From NCBI RefSeq assembly GCF_014647535.1, contig NZ_BMPJ01000003.1:62001-126000 (forward strand): a stretch of DNA of 64,000 nucleotides, written 5' to 3'. Under the pieces are notes generated by a model. That model was given only the letters and a program-made list of their open reading frames with translations, made no database searches and was not told the DNA's origin. Each line of letters starts with the position of its first letter. The first letter of the stretch is position 1. The stretch is from Thermus composti. GTDB lineage: Bacteria; Deinococcota; Deinococci; Deinococcales; Thermaceae. The translations under genes were made by a program, and so were the position numbers. Below are positions 1-9,379 of this stretch, piece after piece.

Positions 1-1616
1 GCCACCCGGGGCTTTTCCTCCTCCAGGGCCACCTCCAGAAGGTTGGGCCGGGGCATGGTGCCCTCCCAGGGGAAGGTGTGGTAAAGAAGCCGCCCCTCGC
101 CCCCCACCTCGGCCACAAGCGCCCCCTCCTCGGCGGCGAAAAGGCGCCGCAAGCGCTCCACCACCCCCCGGGCCATGGCCCGAAGCCCTTCCTCCGCCAA
201 GGCCCTTTCCGCCAGGTCCAGGAGGGCTTGGGTGAAGGTGGCCTGCTCCTTGAGGGCCCTTTCCATGCGGATCCGCTCGGTGATCTCGTGGAGGACGAGA
301 AGGCGCACCTCCCCCAGGGGCTTGCCCCGCACCGAGTAGGCCCGTCCCCCCAAAACCACCTCCACCCGACCGCCCTCCAGGGCCGGGGCCAGGGACGGGG
401 GGAGGGCTTTGGCCTGGATCTCGGGACCCGAGCCCAGGATCTCCCGGGCCCGGGCGTTGGCCACCCCCTTCTCCCCTTCCAGGATCACCACCCCGTCGGG
501 AAGCTCCTCCAAGAGGGCGGAAAGCCGCGCCCGCTCTGCCGCCAGGGCCGAGGAGAGCTGGGTCTTCTCCCGGTAAAGGTGGGCGTTCCGCAAGGCCACC
601 CCCGCCACCCCGGCCAGAAGCTCCGCGTACCGCACCTCCTCCTCGGAGACGGGCCGCCCCCCGGGCCCGTGGTCCACCGCCAAAACCCCTAGCACCTCCC
701 CTTCCGCCAGGATGGCCACCATGGCCACGCTGGCCCCCATCCCCTGGGCCACCACCTCGGGCAGGGCCTCCCTGGGGACAAGGAGGGTCCGCCCCTCCCG
801 GGCCGCCTGGGCCAGGGGGTCGGAGGAGGCCCCCAGGGGGAAGCGGATCCGGCTCACCTCCTGGGTCCAAAAGGCCTCCTCCCCCCTCAAGGTGAGGTGC
901 CCCAAGAGGACCCCCTCCCGGACCAGGGCCACCGTGACCCGGTAAAAGCCGAAGCGCTCGTGCAAAACCCGGGCCAAAACCCAAAGCACCTCGTCGGGCT
1001 CCAGGGGCTTCGCCACCTCCCGGGCAAGCTCCCCCACGTGGGCCAAAGCCTCGGCGTTCCGGGCGAGCCGGGCCAGGGCCTCATCCCGCTCCTGGAGGAG
1101 CTCGCCGTTTTTCAGGGCCAAGGCGGTGAGCTGGGCGAGGAGGGGCAGAAGCGGCTTCAGGGAAGGGGGAACGCCTTCCAGGGAGAGCACCCCCTTGGCG
1201 GCGAACCGCGGGCAGGAGGGGCAAAGAAGGAACCGGCTTTGCCGGGTGGCCCGGGGGCGCTCCGTGCACCGCCTTTCGGGGTCCGCCCAGCAGCGCACCC
1301 CCTTCTCCCCCACCACCGGCAGAAGCCACTCCTCCCCAAGCCGCACCGGGCCCTCGGCGAAGAAGGCCTCCTGCACCGGCCCCCGGGCGTAAAGGGGAAG
1401 GGCGATGGCCGAGACCGTGTGGTGCCGCCCCCGGCCCGAGGCCACCTCTCCCATAAGCTCCCGGGTCTCCGGGTGGTAGAGGAAGAGGGCCGCCCGCTCC
1501 ACCCCCTCCTCCGTGGCCACCTCGAGGAGATTGCGGAGGATCTGCTTGGGCTTCAGGTCCGAAAGGAGCGCCCGCTGGAAACGCCCCAAGACCCCAAGCT
1601 CTCCCTTAAACTTCAT
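1..1616 (-). CDS. GAF/PAS multidomain sensor protein (C-terminus beyond window)
   Basis: The reading frame is open from an ATG at 1616 to the left edge with no stop, so at least 538 residues are present and the output domain is missing. I see a GAF-like N-terminal domain (about residues 20-165), a second GAF domain (about 190-350, ending in a typical helix LAGVAGVALRNAHLYRE), a short coiled linker, a PAS-like domain (about 365-450) and the start of a third GAF-like domain from about 465. A cysteine cluster C109-W, C117, C132-x2-C135 sits in the first domain and could bind a metal or Fe-S cluster. The family suggests a signalling protein such as a histidine kinase or diguanylate cyclase/phosphodiesterase; the missing end decides which. 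It is divergent from the acyl-CoA dehydrogenase operon. A possible -10 (TACCAT, 1626-1631) lies 9 nt before the start. Confidence 0.8.
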   Translation of the reverse strand, partial: MKFKGELGVLGRFQRALLSDLKPKQILRNLLEVATEEGVERAALFLYHPETRELMGEVASGRGRHHTVSAIALPLYARGPVQEAFFAEGPVRLGEEWLLPVVGEKGVRCWADPERRCTERPRATRQSRFLLCPSCPRFAAKGVLSLEGVPPSLKPLLPLLAQLTALALKNGELLQERDEALARLARNAEALAHVGELAREVAKPLEPDEVLWVLARVLHERFGFYRVTVALVREGVLLGHLTLRGEEAFWTQEVSRIRFPLGASSDPLAQAAREGRTLLVPREALPEVVAQGMGASVAMVAILAEGEVLGVLAVDHGPGGRPVSEEEVRYAELLAGVAGVALRNAHLYREKTQLSSALAAERARLSALLEELPDGVVILEGEKGVANARAREILGSGPEIQAKALPPSLAPALEGGRVEVVLGGRAYSVRGKPLGEVRLLVLHEITERIRMERALKEQATFTQALLDLAERALAEEGLRAMARGVVERLRRLFAAEEGALVAEVGGEGRLLYHTFPWEGTMPRPNLLEVALEEEKPRV

Positions 1617-1644
1617 CTAGGGTCAATGGTAGCATGGGCAGGGG

Positions 1645-1673
1645 TTGCAAGGGGCTTGGCCTAATCTTAGACT
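1645..1673 (+). promoter_or_regulatory. Promoter of the acyl-CoA dehydrogenase-etfBA operon
   Basis: A TTGCAA -35 (1645-1650) and TAGACT -10 (1668-1673) are separated by exactly 17 bp, about 40 nt before the ATG at 1713, which is preceded by a strong purine-rich ribosome site (GGGGGGAGGA). Confidence 0.6.
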
Positions 1674-1712
1674 TGGTCAAAGAGGAGCCCCTTGGCCCAA
1701 GGGGGGAGGAAA

Positions 1713-2858
<1,146 letters not shown>

Positions 2859-2871
2859 GGAGGGATGAGGG

Positions 2872-3615
2872 ATGAAGTTTGTGGCGGTCATACGTCAGGT
2901 CCCCGACGGGGAAAGCCGGCTTAAGATCCAGGAAGGCCGGGTGGACCTCTCCGGCGCCACCCTGATCCTGGACCAGATGGACGAGTACGCGGTGGAGGAG
3001 GCCATCCGCCTCAAGGAGAAGCACGGGGGCGAGGCCATCGTGGTGGGCTTCGGCCCCGAGCGCACCGAGGAGGCCATCCGCACCGCCTTGGCCATGGGGT
3101 GCGACCGGGGGGTCCACGTGGTCTACGAGGGCTTTGCCGACCCCGTGGCCGTGGCCGAGGCCCTCGTGGGGGTCCTGAAGGAGGAAGCCCCCACCCTGGT
3201 CCTCACCGGAGGGCAGCAGGCGGACTGGGATAGCCAGGCCCTAGGGGGCGCCCTGGCGGAGGCCCTAGGGGTGCCGGTGGTGGCCTGGACCACGGCGCTA
3301 GAGCTGGAAGGGGAAACCGCCAAGGCCAAGCACGACCTGGACGAGGGGGCGGAGTGGGTGCGGGTGAAGCTTCCCGCCGTCTTCACCACGCAGCAGGGCT
3401 TAAACGAGCCTCGCTACCCCACCCTGCCCGGGATCATGAAGGCCAAGAAGAAGGAGATCCGGAAAGTCCAGGCCAGCCTTACCCCCAAGGTCACCCTTCT
3501 TTCCGAGGAGATCCAGGAGAAGTCCAGGCTCGGCAAGATCCTGGACGGCAAGGACCCCGTGGCGGCGGCCGAGGAGCTGGTGCGGCTTCTGCACGAGGAG
3601 GCCAAGGTCATCTAG
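2872..3615 (+). CDS. etfB: Electron transfer flavoprotein beta subunit
   Basis: EtfB (247 aa, usual length about 250) binds AMP and pairs with EtfA to carry electrons from acyl-CoA dehydrogenases to ETF-quinone oxidoreductase. The start (MKFVAVIRQVPDGE), the nucleotide-binding segment (VLTGGQQADWDSQALGGALAEALG) in the family's signature region, and the C-terminal recognition loop area (EPRYPTLPGIMKAKKKEI) are all visible. The start at 2872 follows GGAGGG. It is translated together with the upstream dehydrogenase and with etfA, whose ribosome site overlaps the etfB stop codon. Confidence 0.97.
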   Translation: MKFVAVIRQVPDGESRLKIQEGRVDLSGATLILDQMDEYAVEEAIRLKEKHGGEAIVVGFGPERTEEAIRTALAMGCDRGVHVVYEGFADPVAVAEALVGVLKEEAPTLVLTGGQQADWDSQALGGALAEALGVPVVAWTTALELEGETAKAKHDLDEGAEWVRVKLPAVFTTQQGLNEPRYPTLPGIMKAKKKEIRKVQASLTPKVTLLSEEIQEKSRLGKILDGKDPVAAAEELVRLLHEEAKVI

Positions 3616-3624
3616 GAGGTGCCT

Positions 3625-4569
3625 ATGGTGCTCGTAGTCTTGGACCACGACGGGAACAAGCTCAGGAAAGGAAGCCTCGAGGCCCTCACCCGGGCCCGGG
3701 CCCTGGCCGAGGCCCTGGGCGTGAAGGTGGCCGGGGTGCTCCTCGCCGAGGAGAAGGCCCCCGTGGAGGAAGCCCGGAAGCACGTGGAGGTCCTCTACAC
3801 CGCCACCCTAGGCCCCTACACCGCCGAGAAGTGGGCGGCCGGGGTGCTTAAGGCCGCCGAGGCCAGCGGGGCCAAGGCGGTGGTGGCGCCCTCCTCGAGG
3901 CAGAACCGGGCCTACCTGGGCAGGGTGGCCTACGCCTTGAAGGCGGGGCTTCTTGAGGACACCCTCGATTCTCGCCTGGAAGGCGGCGAGGTCCACGCCA
4001 CCCGCTACGCCTACCTGAACCGGGTGACCCAGAAGGTGAAGGCCGCCCTCCCCGTGGTCCTCACGGTGAAGCCCAACACCACACCCCTGGCCGAGCCCCT
4101 TTCGGGAGAGGCGGAGGTGGTGGCCCTGGAGGTGCCCCAGGTCCCCACGGTGGAGGTCCTGGAAAGGGTCCAGGAGGAGAAGAAGGGGGTCTCCCTCACC
4201 GAGGCGGACATCGTGGTCACGGGCGGCCGGGGGATGGGCAGCCCCGAGGCCTTCAAGATGGTGGAGGAGCTCGCCGCCCTCCTCGGGGGCGCGGTGGGGG
4301 CCACAAGGGCCGTGGTGGACGCGGGCTGGCGTCCCTACGCCGAGCAGGTGGGCCAGACGGGAAAGACGGTGCAGCCCTCCCTCTACATCGCCCTCGGGGT
4401 CTCCGGGGCCGTGCAGCACCTGGCGGGGATGAACAAGAGCAAGTACATCGTGGCGGTGAACAAGGACCCCGAGGCCCCCATCTTCAAGCACGCGGACTAC
4501 GGCATCGTGGGGGACGTGCACCAGGTGGTGCCCGCCCTCATCCAAGCGGTGAAGAAGCTCAAGGACTAG
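3625..4569 (+). CDS. etfA: Electron transfer flavoprotein alpha subunit
   Basis: EtfA (314 aa) holds the FAD of the ETF heterodimer. The C-terminal half shows the FAD-binding signature: [12 protein letters not shown] near residue 196, then [31 protein letters not shown] and the final [20 protein letters not shown] prefer ATG 3625, because AGGAGG at 3614-3619 gives ideal spacing; a GTG at 3619 in the same frame would lie inside that ribosome site. A clear terminator follows at 4588-4620, so the operon ends here. The N-terminal domain (about 1-185) is less conserved, as usual for the family. Confidence 0.97.
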   Translation: MVLVVLDHDGNKLRKGSLEALTRARALAEALGVKVAGVLLAEEKAPVEEARKHVEVLYTATLGPYTAEKWAAGVLKAAEASGAKAVVAPSSRQNRAYLGRVAYALKAGLLEDTLDSRLEGGEVHATRYAYLNRVTQKVKAALPVVLTVKPNTTPLAEPLSGEAEVVALEVPQVPTVEVLERVQEEKKGVSLTEADIVVTGGRGMGSPEAFKMVEELAALLGGAVGATRAVVDAGWRPYAEQVGQTGKTVQPSLYIALGVSGAVQHLAGMNKSKYIVAVNKDPEAPIFKHADYGIVGDVHQVVPALIQAVKKLKD

Positions 4570-4587
4570 CCCCCAAACCTTGGGGCT

Positions 4588-4620
4588 CCCGCCGTGGCCT
4601 AGGTCACGGCGGGTTTTTTT
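4588..4620 (+). terminator. Rho-independent terminator of the etf operon
   Basis: A 9-bp perfect stem (CCCGCCGTG / CACGGCGGG) with an 8-nt loop is followed by seven T residues. The T-run touches the stop codon of the convergent gene. Confidence 0.93.
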
Positions 4621-5089
4621 AGGAGCGGCCCTCCTCGGGGGAAGGAGGAGCCCCTTCGTCCAGCATCTTGGACTCGGCCAGGGCCTCTTCCTGGGGCTTG
4701 GGCGCCTCGGGGGAAGGGGCCTGGGGCGCCTCGGGGGAAGGGGCCTGGGCCTCCTTTGCCTTCCCGCCCCGGAAAAGCCTTAAGGCCAGGTAAAGGATAA
4801 GAAGCAAAACCCCAAGCCCCAGGGCGTAAGGCCAGGCGGGGGCGGGCGCCGAGACCGGCGCCGGGACCTCCGGCGGGGCTTCCTGGGTGGGAGCGCGGAA
4901 GACCTCCTCCTCCAGCCTCCCCACCCGGCTTCCCAAGGCCTCCAGGGCCTGGCGCTGGGCTTCCACCTGGGCCTCGAGGCGGGCCAGGCGGTCCTCCAGA
5001 CCCACGTAGGCCCGGTACGCCTCGTACCCTCCCCAAGCGATAAGGACCAGGGCCAAAACCACCGCGATCCAACCGACCCAACGCCGCAT
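4619..5089 (-). CDS. Two-span membrane protein with coiled coil and acidic Pro-rich tail
   Basis: I do not recognise a named family. The 156-aa protein has an N-terminal hydrophobic segment (about residues 5-25), a predicted coiled coil rich in Leu, Glu and Arg (about 28-65, GLEDRLARLEAQVEAQRQ), a Pro/Ala-rich linker, a second hydrophobic span (about 82-102) and a charged tail containing the tandem repeat APSPEAPQAPSPEAP. I chose ATG 5089 because AAGGAGGTGG lies directly upstream; an in-frame ATG ten codons earlier has no such signal. It is transcribed divergently from the carboxyltransferase gene and ends inside the terminator of etfA. Topology suggests a short envelope protein with an inward or outward coiled coil; function is unknown. 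Confidence 0.75.
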   Translation of the reverse strand: MRRWVGWIAVVLALVLIAWGGYEAYRAYVGLEDRLARLEAQVEAQRQALEALGSRVGRLEEEVFRAPTQEAPPEVPAPVSAPAPAWPYALGLGVLLLILYLALRLFRGGKAKEAQAPSPEAPQAPSPEAPKPQEEALAESKMLDEGAPPSPEEGRS

Positions 5090-5128
5090 CGTCCACCTCC
5101 TTGACGGAAAAGCGTCCAAAGACTCCTT

Positions 5129-5138
5129 ATTGTATCAT
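5129..5138. promoter_or_regulatory. Overlapping divergent -10 elements
   Basis: The sequence ATTGTATCAT reads TATCAT on the plus strand (5133-5138, 9 nt before the ATG at 5148) and TACAAT on the minus strand (5129-5134, giving a short leader with ribosome site for the gene starting at 5089). The two promoters share bases, so the genes may be expressed alternately. Confidence 0.5.
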
Positions 5139-5147
5139 GCCTCCCGT

Positions 5148-6713
5148 ATGGCGGACAATGCCCGGCTCATCCTGGACGAACTCCTGGCCGAACTGGAAGA
5201 GCGGCGCAAAAGGGTGCTTCTAGGCGGCGGAGAAGAGCGCATCCAGAAGCAGCACCAACAGGGCAAGCTCACCGCCCGGGAACGAATAGACCACCTCCTG
5301 GACCCGGGAAGCTTCGTGGAGCTCATGCCCTTCGCCGAGCACCTGGAAACCGGGCTCATGGAGGGGATAGAGGCCCCCGCCGACGGCGTGGTGACGGGCT
5401 ACGGCACCATCGGGGGGAGGCTCGTCTTCGTCTTCAGCCAGGACTTCACCGTGCTGGGGGGCTCTTTGGGCAAGATGCACGGCCGCAAGATCGCAAGCCT
5501 CATGGACCTGGCCGCCAAGGTGGGGGCCCCCATCATCGGCCTTAACGACTCCGCCGGGGCCCGGATCCAGGAAGGGGTGGACAGCCTCTCCGGCTACGGG
5601 GAGGTCTTCTACCGGAACGCCATCTACTCCGGGGTTATCCCCCAGATCTCCGCCATCCTGGGCCCCTGCGCCGGAGGGGCGGTCTACAGTCCCGCCATGA
5701 CCGACTTCGTCCTCATGAGCCGGGGGACCAGCTACATGTTCATCACCGGCCCCGAGGTGATCAAAAGCGTCACCAAGGAGGAGGTGACCTTTGAGGAGCT
5801 CGGAGGGGCCGACGTGCACATGGAAAAAAGCGGGGTGGCCCACCTGGAGGGCAAGGACGACCAGGAGGTTCTGGACCTTATCAAAAAGCTCCTTTCCTAC
5901 CTCCCCCAAAACAGCCGGGAAAAGCCGCCCGTGGTGGAGCCCACGGACGACCCCTTCCGCCCCACCCCAGAGCTCCTGGAGATCGTCCACCCCGACGCCC
6001 GCCGCCCCTACAACATGCACCAGGTGATCCGCACCCTCCTGGACAACGGGGAGTTCTTGGAGATCCAGCCCCGCTACGCCCGCAACATCATCGTGGGCCT
6101 GGGAAGGCTCGGGGGGTACCCCGTGGGGGTCATCGCCAACAACCCCCGCTATATGGCCGGGGCTCTGGACATCAACGCCTCGGACAAGGCGGCCCGGTTC
6201 ATCCGCACCATGGACGCCTTCAACATCCCCCTCCTCACCCTGGTGGACGTGACCGGCTTCCTGCCCGGGGTGGCCCAGGAGCACGGGGGGATCATCCGCC
6301 ACGGGGCCAAGATGCTCTTCGCCTACGCCGAGGCCACGGTCCCCAAGATCACCCTCATCGCCCGCAAGGCCTACGGGGGGGCCTACCTCGCCATGAACTC
6401 CAAGGACATGGGGGCCGACGTGGTCCTGGCCTGGCCCACGGCGGCGGTGGCGGTGATGGGGGCGGAGGGGGCCGCCAACATCATCTACCGCAAGGAGATC
6501 CAGTCCTCCCCCAACCCCGAGGAGACCCGGAGGAGGAAGATTGAGGAGTACCGCCGGGCCTTTGACAACCCCTGGGTGGCGGCGGGGCGGGGCTACATTG
6601 ACGACGTCATTGACCCCAAGGACACCCGCCGCCTCCTCTACCTGCACCTGAGGATGCTTTGGGAAAAGCAGGAGGAAAGGCCCAGGAAGAAGCACGACAA
6701 CATCCCCCTCTGA
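5148..6713 (+). CDS. Acyl-CoA carboxylase carboxyltransferase subunit (propionyl-CoA carboxylase beta-like)
   Basis: The 521-aa protein is a complete biotin-dependent carboxyltransferase with both crotonase-like halves. The N-terminal half includes GKLTARERIDHLLD, SQDFTVLGGSLGKMHGRKI and the oxyanion/CoA region LNDSAGARIQEG; the C-terminal half includes ANNPRYMAGALDI, VDVTGFLPG, ARKAYGGAY and WPTAAVAVMGAEGA. Family members move carboxyl from biotin to propionyl-, acetyl- or methylcrotonyl-CoA, or act in methylmalonyl-CoA decarboxylase. Substrate is most likely propionyl-CoA, given the fatty-acid genes nearby, but this is inference. No biotin carboxylase or biotin carrier gene is in the window. 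The start at 5148 (MADNARL) gives a probable leaderless mRNA. Its stop overlaps the next start by one base (TGATG). Confidence 0.93.
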   Translation: MADNARLILDELLAELEERRKRVLLGGGEERIQKQHQQGKLTARERIDHLLDPGSFVELMPFAEHLETGLMEGIEAPADGVVTGYGTIGGRLVFVFSQDFTVLGGSLGKMHGRKIASLMDLAAKVGAPIIGLNDSAGARIQEGVDSLSGYGEVFYRNAIYSGVIPQISAILGPCAGGAVYSPAMTDFVLMSRGTSYMFITGPEVIKSVTKEEVTFEELGGADVHMEKSGVAHLEGKDDQEVLDLIKKLLSYLPQNSREKPPVVEPTDDPFRPTPELLEIVHPDARRPYNMHQVIRTLLDNGEFLEIQPRYARNIIVGLGRLGGYPVGVIANNPRYMAGALDINASDKAARFIRTMDAFNIPLLTLVDVTGFLPGVAQEHGGIIRHGAKMLFAYAEATVPKITLIARKAYGGAYLAMNSKDMGADVVLAWPTAAVAVMGAEGAANIIYRKEIQSSPNPEETRRRKIEEYRRAFDNPWVAAGRGYIDDVIDPKDTRRLLYLHLRMLWEKQEERPRKKHDNIPL

Positions 6714-7372
6714 TGGACCGGGAAGCTTTTTTGGAAAGCCTTGTCGCCTGCCGCCTCTGCCCCAGGCTCGTGGCCTGGCGGGAAGGCGTGGCGGGGAAAA
6801 AACGGGCCTTCCGGGGCGAGGCTTACTGGGCCAGGCCGGTGCCGGGCTTCGGGGACCCCAAGGCCCGCCTCGTCCTCTTCGGCCTCGCCCCTGGGGCCCA
6901 CGGCTCCAACCGCACGGGCCGCCCCTTCACCGGGGACGCCTCCGGGGCCTTCCTCTACCCCCTCCTTTACGAGGCGGGCCTTTCCAGCAAGCCGGAAAGC
7001 CGCCCCGGGGACGACCTCAGGCTCTATGGGGTCTACCTCACCGCGGCGGTGCGGTGCGCCCCGCCCCAGAACAAGCCCACCCGGGAGGAGCTTCGCGCCT
7101 GCGCCCGCTGGACCGAGGTGGAGCTCGGCCTCCTCCCGGAGGCAAGGGTCTACCTGGCCCTGGGGAGGGTTGCCCTCGAGGCCCTCCTCGCCCACTTCGG
7201 CCTCAAGAAGGCCCAACACCCCTTCTTCCACGGGGCCCATTACCCCCTTCCCGAAGGAAGGCACCTCCTCGCCAGCTACCACGTCTCCCGGCAGAACACC
7301 CAGACGGGAAGGCTCACCCGGGAGATGTTCTTAGAGGTTCTCCTAAAGGCTAAAGCCCTCGCCGGGCTTTGA
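6713..7372 (+). CDS. Family 5 uracil-DNA glycosylase (UDGb), Fe-S type
   Basis: UDGb removes uracil, hypoxanthine and related deaminated bases from DNA, a central need in thermophiles. The 219-aa protein carries the four Fe-S cysteines (C13, C16, C115, C130), the family-5 motif GLAPGAHGSNRTGRPFTGD (about residues 57-75), which lacks the Asp of family 4, and the second motif SYHVSRQN. Length and sequence closely match the T. thermophilus UDGb I remember. ATG 6713 overlaps the upstream stop by one base; upstream in-frame ATGs give an N-terminal extension without family support. Its 3' end overlaps the convergent polX gene by 23 bp, pairing two base-excision repair functions. Confidence 0.96.
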   Translation: MDREAFLESLVACRLCPRLVAWREGVAGKKRAFRGEAYWARPVPGFGDPKARLVLFGLAPGAHGSNRTGRPFTGDASGAFLYPLLYEAGLSSKPESRPGDDLRLYGVYLTAAVRCAPPQNKPTREELRACARWTEVELGLLPEARVYLALGRVALEALLAHFGLKKAQHPFFHGAHYPLPEGRHLLASYHVSRQNTQTGRLTREMFLEVLLKAKALAGL

Positions 7373-9077
7373 GCCAGCCCCGAAGGGCCTCGTAGTCCAG
7401 GACGTTTAGGACCCGCTCGGGGCCGATCCAGGCCCGCTGGGCCGTGCCCACGGCGAGCTCCATGAAGCGGAGGTGGTCGGTCTGGTGGGCGTCGGTGGAA
7501 AGGCTCACCCAAAGCCCCATCCCGTAGGCCATCCGGGCCAGGTCATCGGGGAGGTCCATGCGGTCGTAGTAGCCGTCAATCTCCACCGCCACGCCCTTTT
7601 CCTTGGCTTTTTGGAAAATGGTGTCCCAGTCCGCCTCAATGGGGGCCCGCCGCCCGATGAGCCTCGCCGTGGGGTGGGCCAGGACGTGGACGAAGGGGTT
7701 TTCCAAGGCCCTCAGGATCCGCCTGGTCTGCTCCGCCTTGGAGAGCTTGAACTGGGAGTGGATGGAAACGAGAACCAGATCCAGCTCCCTCAGAACCCAG
7801 TCCGGGTAGTCCAGGGAGCCGTCCGGGCGGATGTCCACCTCGGCCCCCGCCAGGAGGTAGGGGGGCCCGTGGGTCTCGTTGAAACGGCGGATGGCCTCTA
7901 TGCGCTTCAGGGCCTCCTCCGGGGAAGGCCCCCCCGCCACCCGCACCGCCGGGGAATGGTCGGTGATGCCCAGGTACTGGTAGCCCAGGGCCTTGGCCGC
8001 TTCCCAAAGCTCTTCCAGGGTGTTTTTCCCGTCGGAGTAGGTGGAGTGGACCTGGAGATCCCCCTTAACCTGGGATAGCTCCAAAAGCTTAGGGAGCCTT
8101 CCCTCCAAGGCAGCCTCCACCTCCCCCTGGTCCTCCCGCAAGGGGGGCGGGATCCAGGGGAGGCCCAAGGCGGCGTAGACCTCCTCCTCGGTCTCTCCCG
8201 CCAGGCGCTTTTCCCCCCGGAAGACCCCGTACTCGGAAAGCTTCAGGCCCTTTTCTTGGGCGAGGGCCCTAAGGCGGATGGAGTGGGCCTTGCTCCCCGT
8301 GAGGTACTGGAGGCCCGCCCCGTAGCTTTCCGTGGGCACCACCCTAAGGTCCACCTGGAGGCCGTTTTTCAGGAAGACGGTGGCCCGCTCCTTTCCTTTG
8401 GCGTAGACCTCCTTGACCTGGGGAAGGCGCACGAAGCCCTCCACCACCGCCTTTCCCTCCTGGCTCGCCACCAAAAAGTCCAGGTCCCCCACGGTGTCCT
8501 TGTAGCGCCTCGCCGAGCCGCATAGCTCCGCCCGCTCCACCCCGGGAAGCGCCCTAATGGCCTCTAGAAGGCTTCGGGCCAGGGAAAGCACCGCCCCCAA
8601 GGGCCTCCGCTTCCCCGCCGCCTGGGCCAGGGCGAGGCCCTCCCGGATCCTCTCGGCCTTCTTGGCGCCAAACCCCTTGAGCTTTAGGAGGTCGCCCCGC
8701 TCCAGGGCCTCCTTTAGCTTTTCCAGGGAGTCTATGCCTAGGCTTTCGTAGAGGAGGCGGGCGGTCTTGGGGCCCACCCCCGGGATTTCCATCACCTCGA
8801 GGACCCCGCGGGGCACCTTCTGGGCGAGCTCCTCGTGCTTGGCGATCCTTCCGGTCCTTAAAAACTCCAGGATCTTCTCCGCCAAATCGGGCCCGATCCC
8901 GGGAAGCTCCAAAAGGGCCTCCTTGCCCTTTTCGGCGATTTCTTCTATGGGGGTGTCCAGGTCGTAGAGGGTGCGGGCCGCCTGGTAGTAGGCCCGGACC
9001 CGGAAGGGGTTATCCCCCAAGAACTCGCTCATGAGCCCAATCTCCTCAAAAAGCCGGGCCAGCTCCTGGTTCCGCAT
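7350..9077 (-). CDS. polX: Family X DNA polymerase with PHP exonuclease domain
   Basis: PolX fills short gaps in base-excision repair and its PHP domain supplies a manganese-dependent 3'-5' exonuclease. Domain order in the 575 aa: 8-kDa helix-hairpin-helix domain (ELPGIGPDLAEKI), fingers helix-hairpin-helix (MEIPGVGPKTARLLYE), palm with the catalytic aspartates GDLDF and the third in VDLRVVP, then the PHP domain from about residue 335 with the metal-binding motifs QVHSTYSDG, GITDHS and AEVDI. The length equals that of the T. thermophilus enzyme. The start is ATG 9077, with TATAGT 6 nt upstream (leaderless). It faces udgb and overlaps it by 23 bp. Confidence 0.97.
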   Translation of the reverse strand: MRNQELARLFEEIGLMSEFLGDNPFRVRAYYQAARTLYDLDTPIEEIAEKGKEALLELPGIGPDLAEKILEFLRTGRIAKHEELAQKVPRGVLEVMEIPGVGPKTARLLYESLGIDSLEKLKEALERGDLLKLKGFGAKKAERIREGLALAQAAGKRRPLGAVLSLARSLLEAIRALPGVERAELCGSARRYKDTVGDLDFLVASQEGKAVVEGFVRLPQVKEVYAKGKERATVFLKNGLQVDLRVVPTESYGAGLQYLTGSKAHSIRLRALAQEKGLKLSEYGVFRGEKRLAGETEEEVYAALGLPWIPPPLREDQGEVEAALEGRLPKLLELSQVKGDLQVHSTYSDGKNTLEELWEAAKALGYQYLGITDHSPAVRVAGGPSPEEALKRIEAIRRFNETHGPPYLLAGAEVDIRPDGSLDYPDWVLRELDLVLVSIHSQFKLSKAEQTRRILRALENPFVHVLAHPTARLIGRRAPIEADWDTIFQKAKEKGVAVEIDGYYDRMDLPDDLARMAYGMGLWVSLSTDAHQTDHLRFMELAVGTAQRAWIGPERVLNVLDYEALRGWLKARRGL

Positions 9078-9083
9078 ACCCTC

Positions 9084-9089
9084 ACTATA
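9084..9089 (-). promoter_or_regulatory. Leaderless -10 of polX
   Basis: TATAGT on the minus strand lies 6 nt before the polX ATG; no ribosome site is present. A separate TAGACT (9094-9099, plus strand) could serve the divergent winged-helix gene, which has a GGGAG site. Confidence 0.5.
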
Positions 9090-9112
9090 CGGGTAGACTG
9101 GGAGAAGCCTTT

Positions 9113-9370
9113 ATGCCCAGGCCGGACCAGTTCCGCAAAAGGGTGGTGGCCCTCCTCCAGGAGGCGGGAAAGCCCCTCCACTACACGGAGATCGGCCGCC
9201 GCCTCAAGGAGGAGGGGCTTTGGAAGGACGTGAAGGAGCCCGAGAAGATCGCCAAGATCCGGCTTTCCGCCCTGGCCCGCTGGGAGCGAAGCCCGGTGGT
9301 GGCCTTGGGCAGGGGGTTCTACGGCCTCAGAGAGGCGGAGAATGCGAGCCCAGAAGCCCCGCCCGGGTAA
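9113..9370 (+). CDS. Stand-alone HARE-HTH (winged-helix) protein
   Basis: The 85-aa protein is essentially one HARE-HTH domain: ALLQEAGKPLHYTEIGRRL, then EEGLWK, a serine/arginine turn near residue 50 and the closing GRGFYGLRE. Such domains occur in RNA polymerase delta, in restriction endonucleases and in eukaryotic ASXL/HB1 proteins, where they bind DNA or sense modified bases. Here it stands alone, without a nuclease or an acidic tail, between polX and a tiny membrane ORF. A DNA-binding or transcription-linked role is likely but not shown. The start at 9113 follows GGGAG. Confidence 0.75.
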   Translation: MPRPDQFRKRVVALLQEAGKPLHYTEIGRRLKEEGLWKDVKEPEKIAKIRLSALARWERSPVVALGRGFYGLREAENASPEAPPG

Positions 9371-9379
9371 GATGGGAGC

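Noticed and set aside
5220-6695. A 491-codon open frame antisense to the carboxyltransferase gene
   Set aside because: It is rich in Gly, His, Val and Pro with no family resemblance, as expected from the reverse strand of a G+C-rich conserved gene. The plus-strand protein is complete and conserved.
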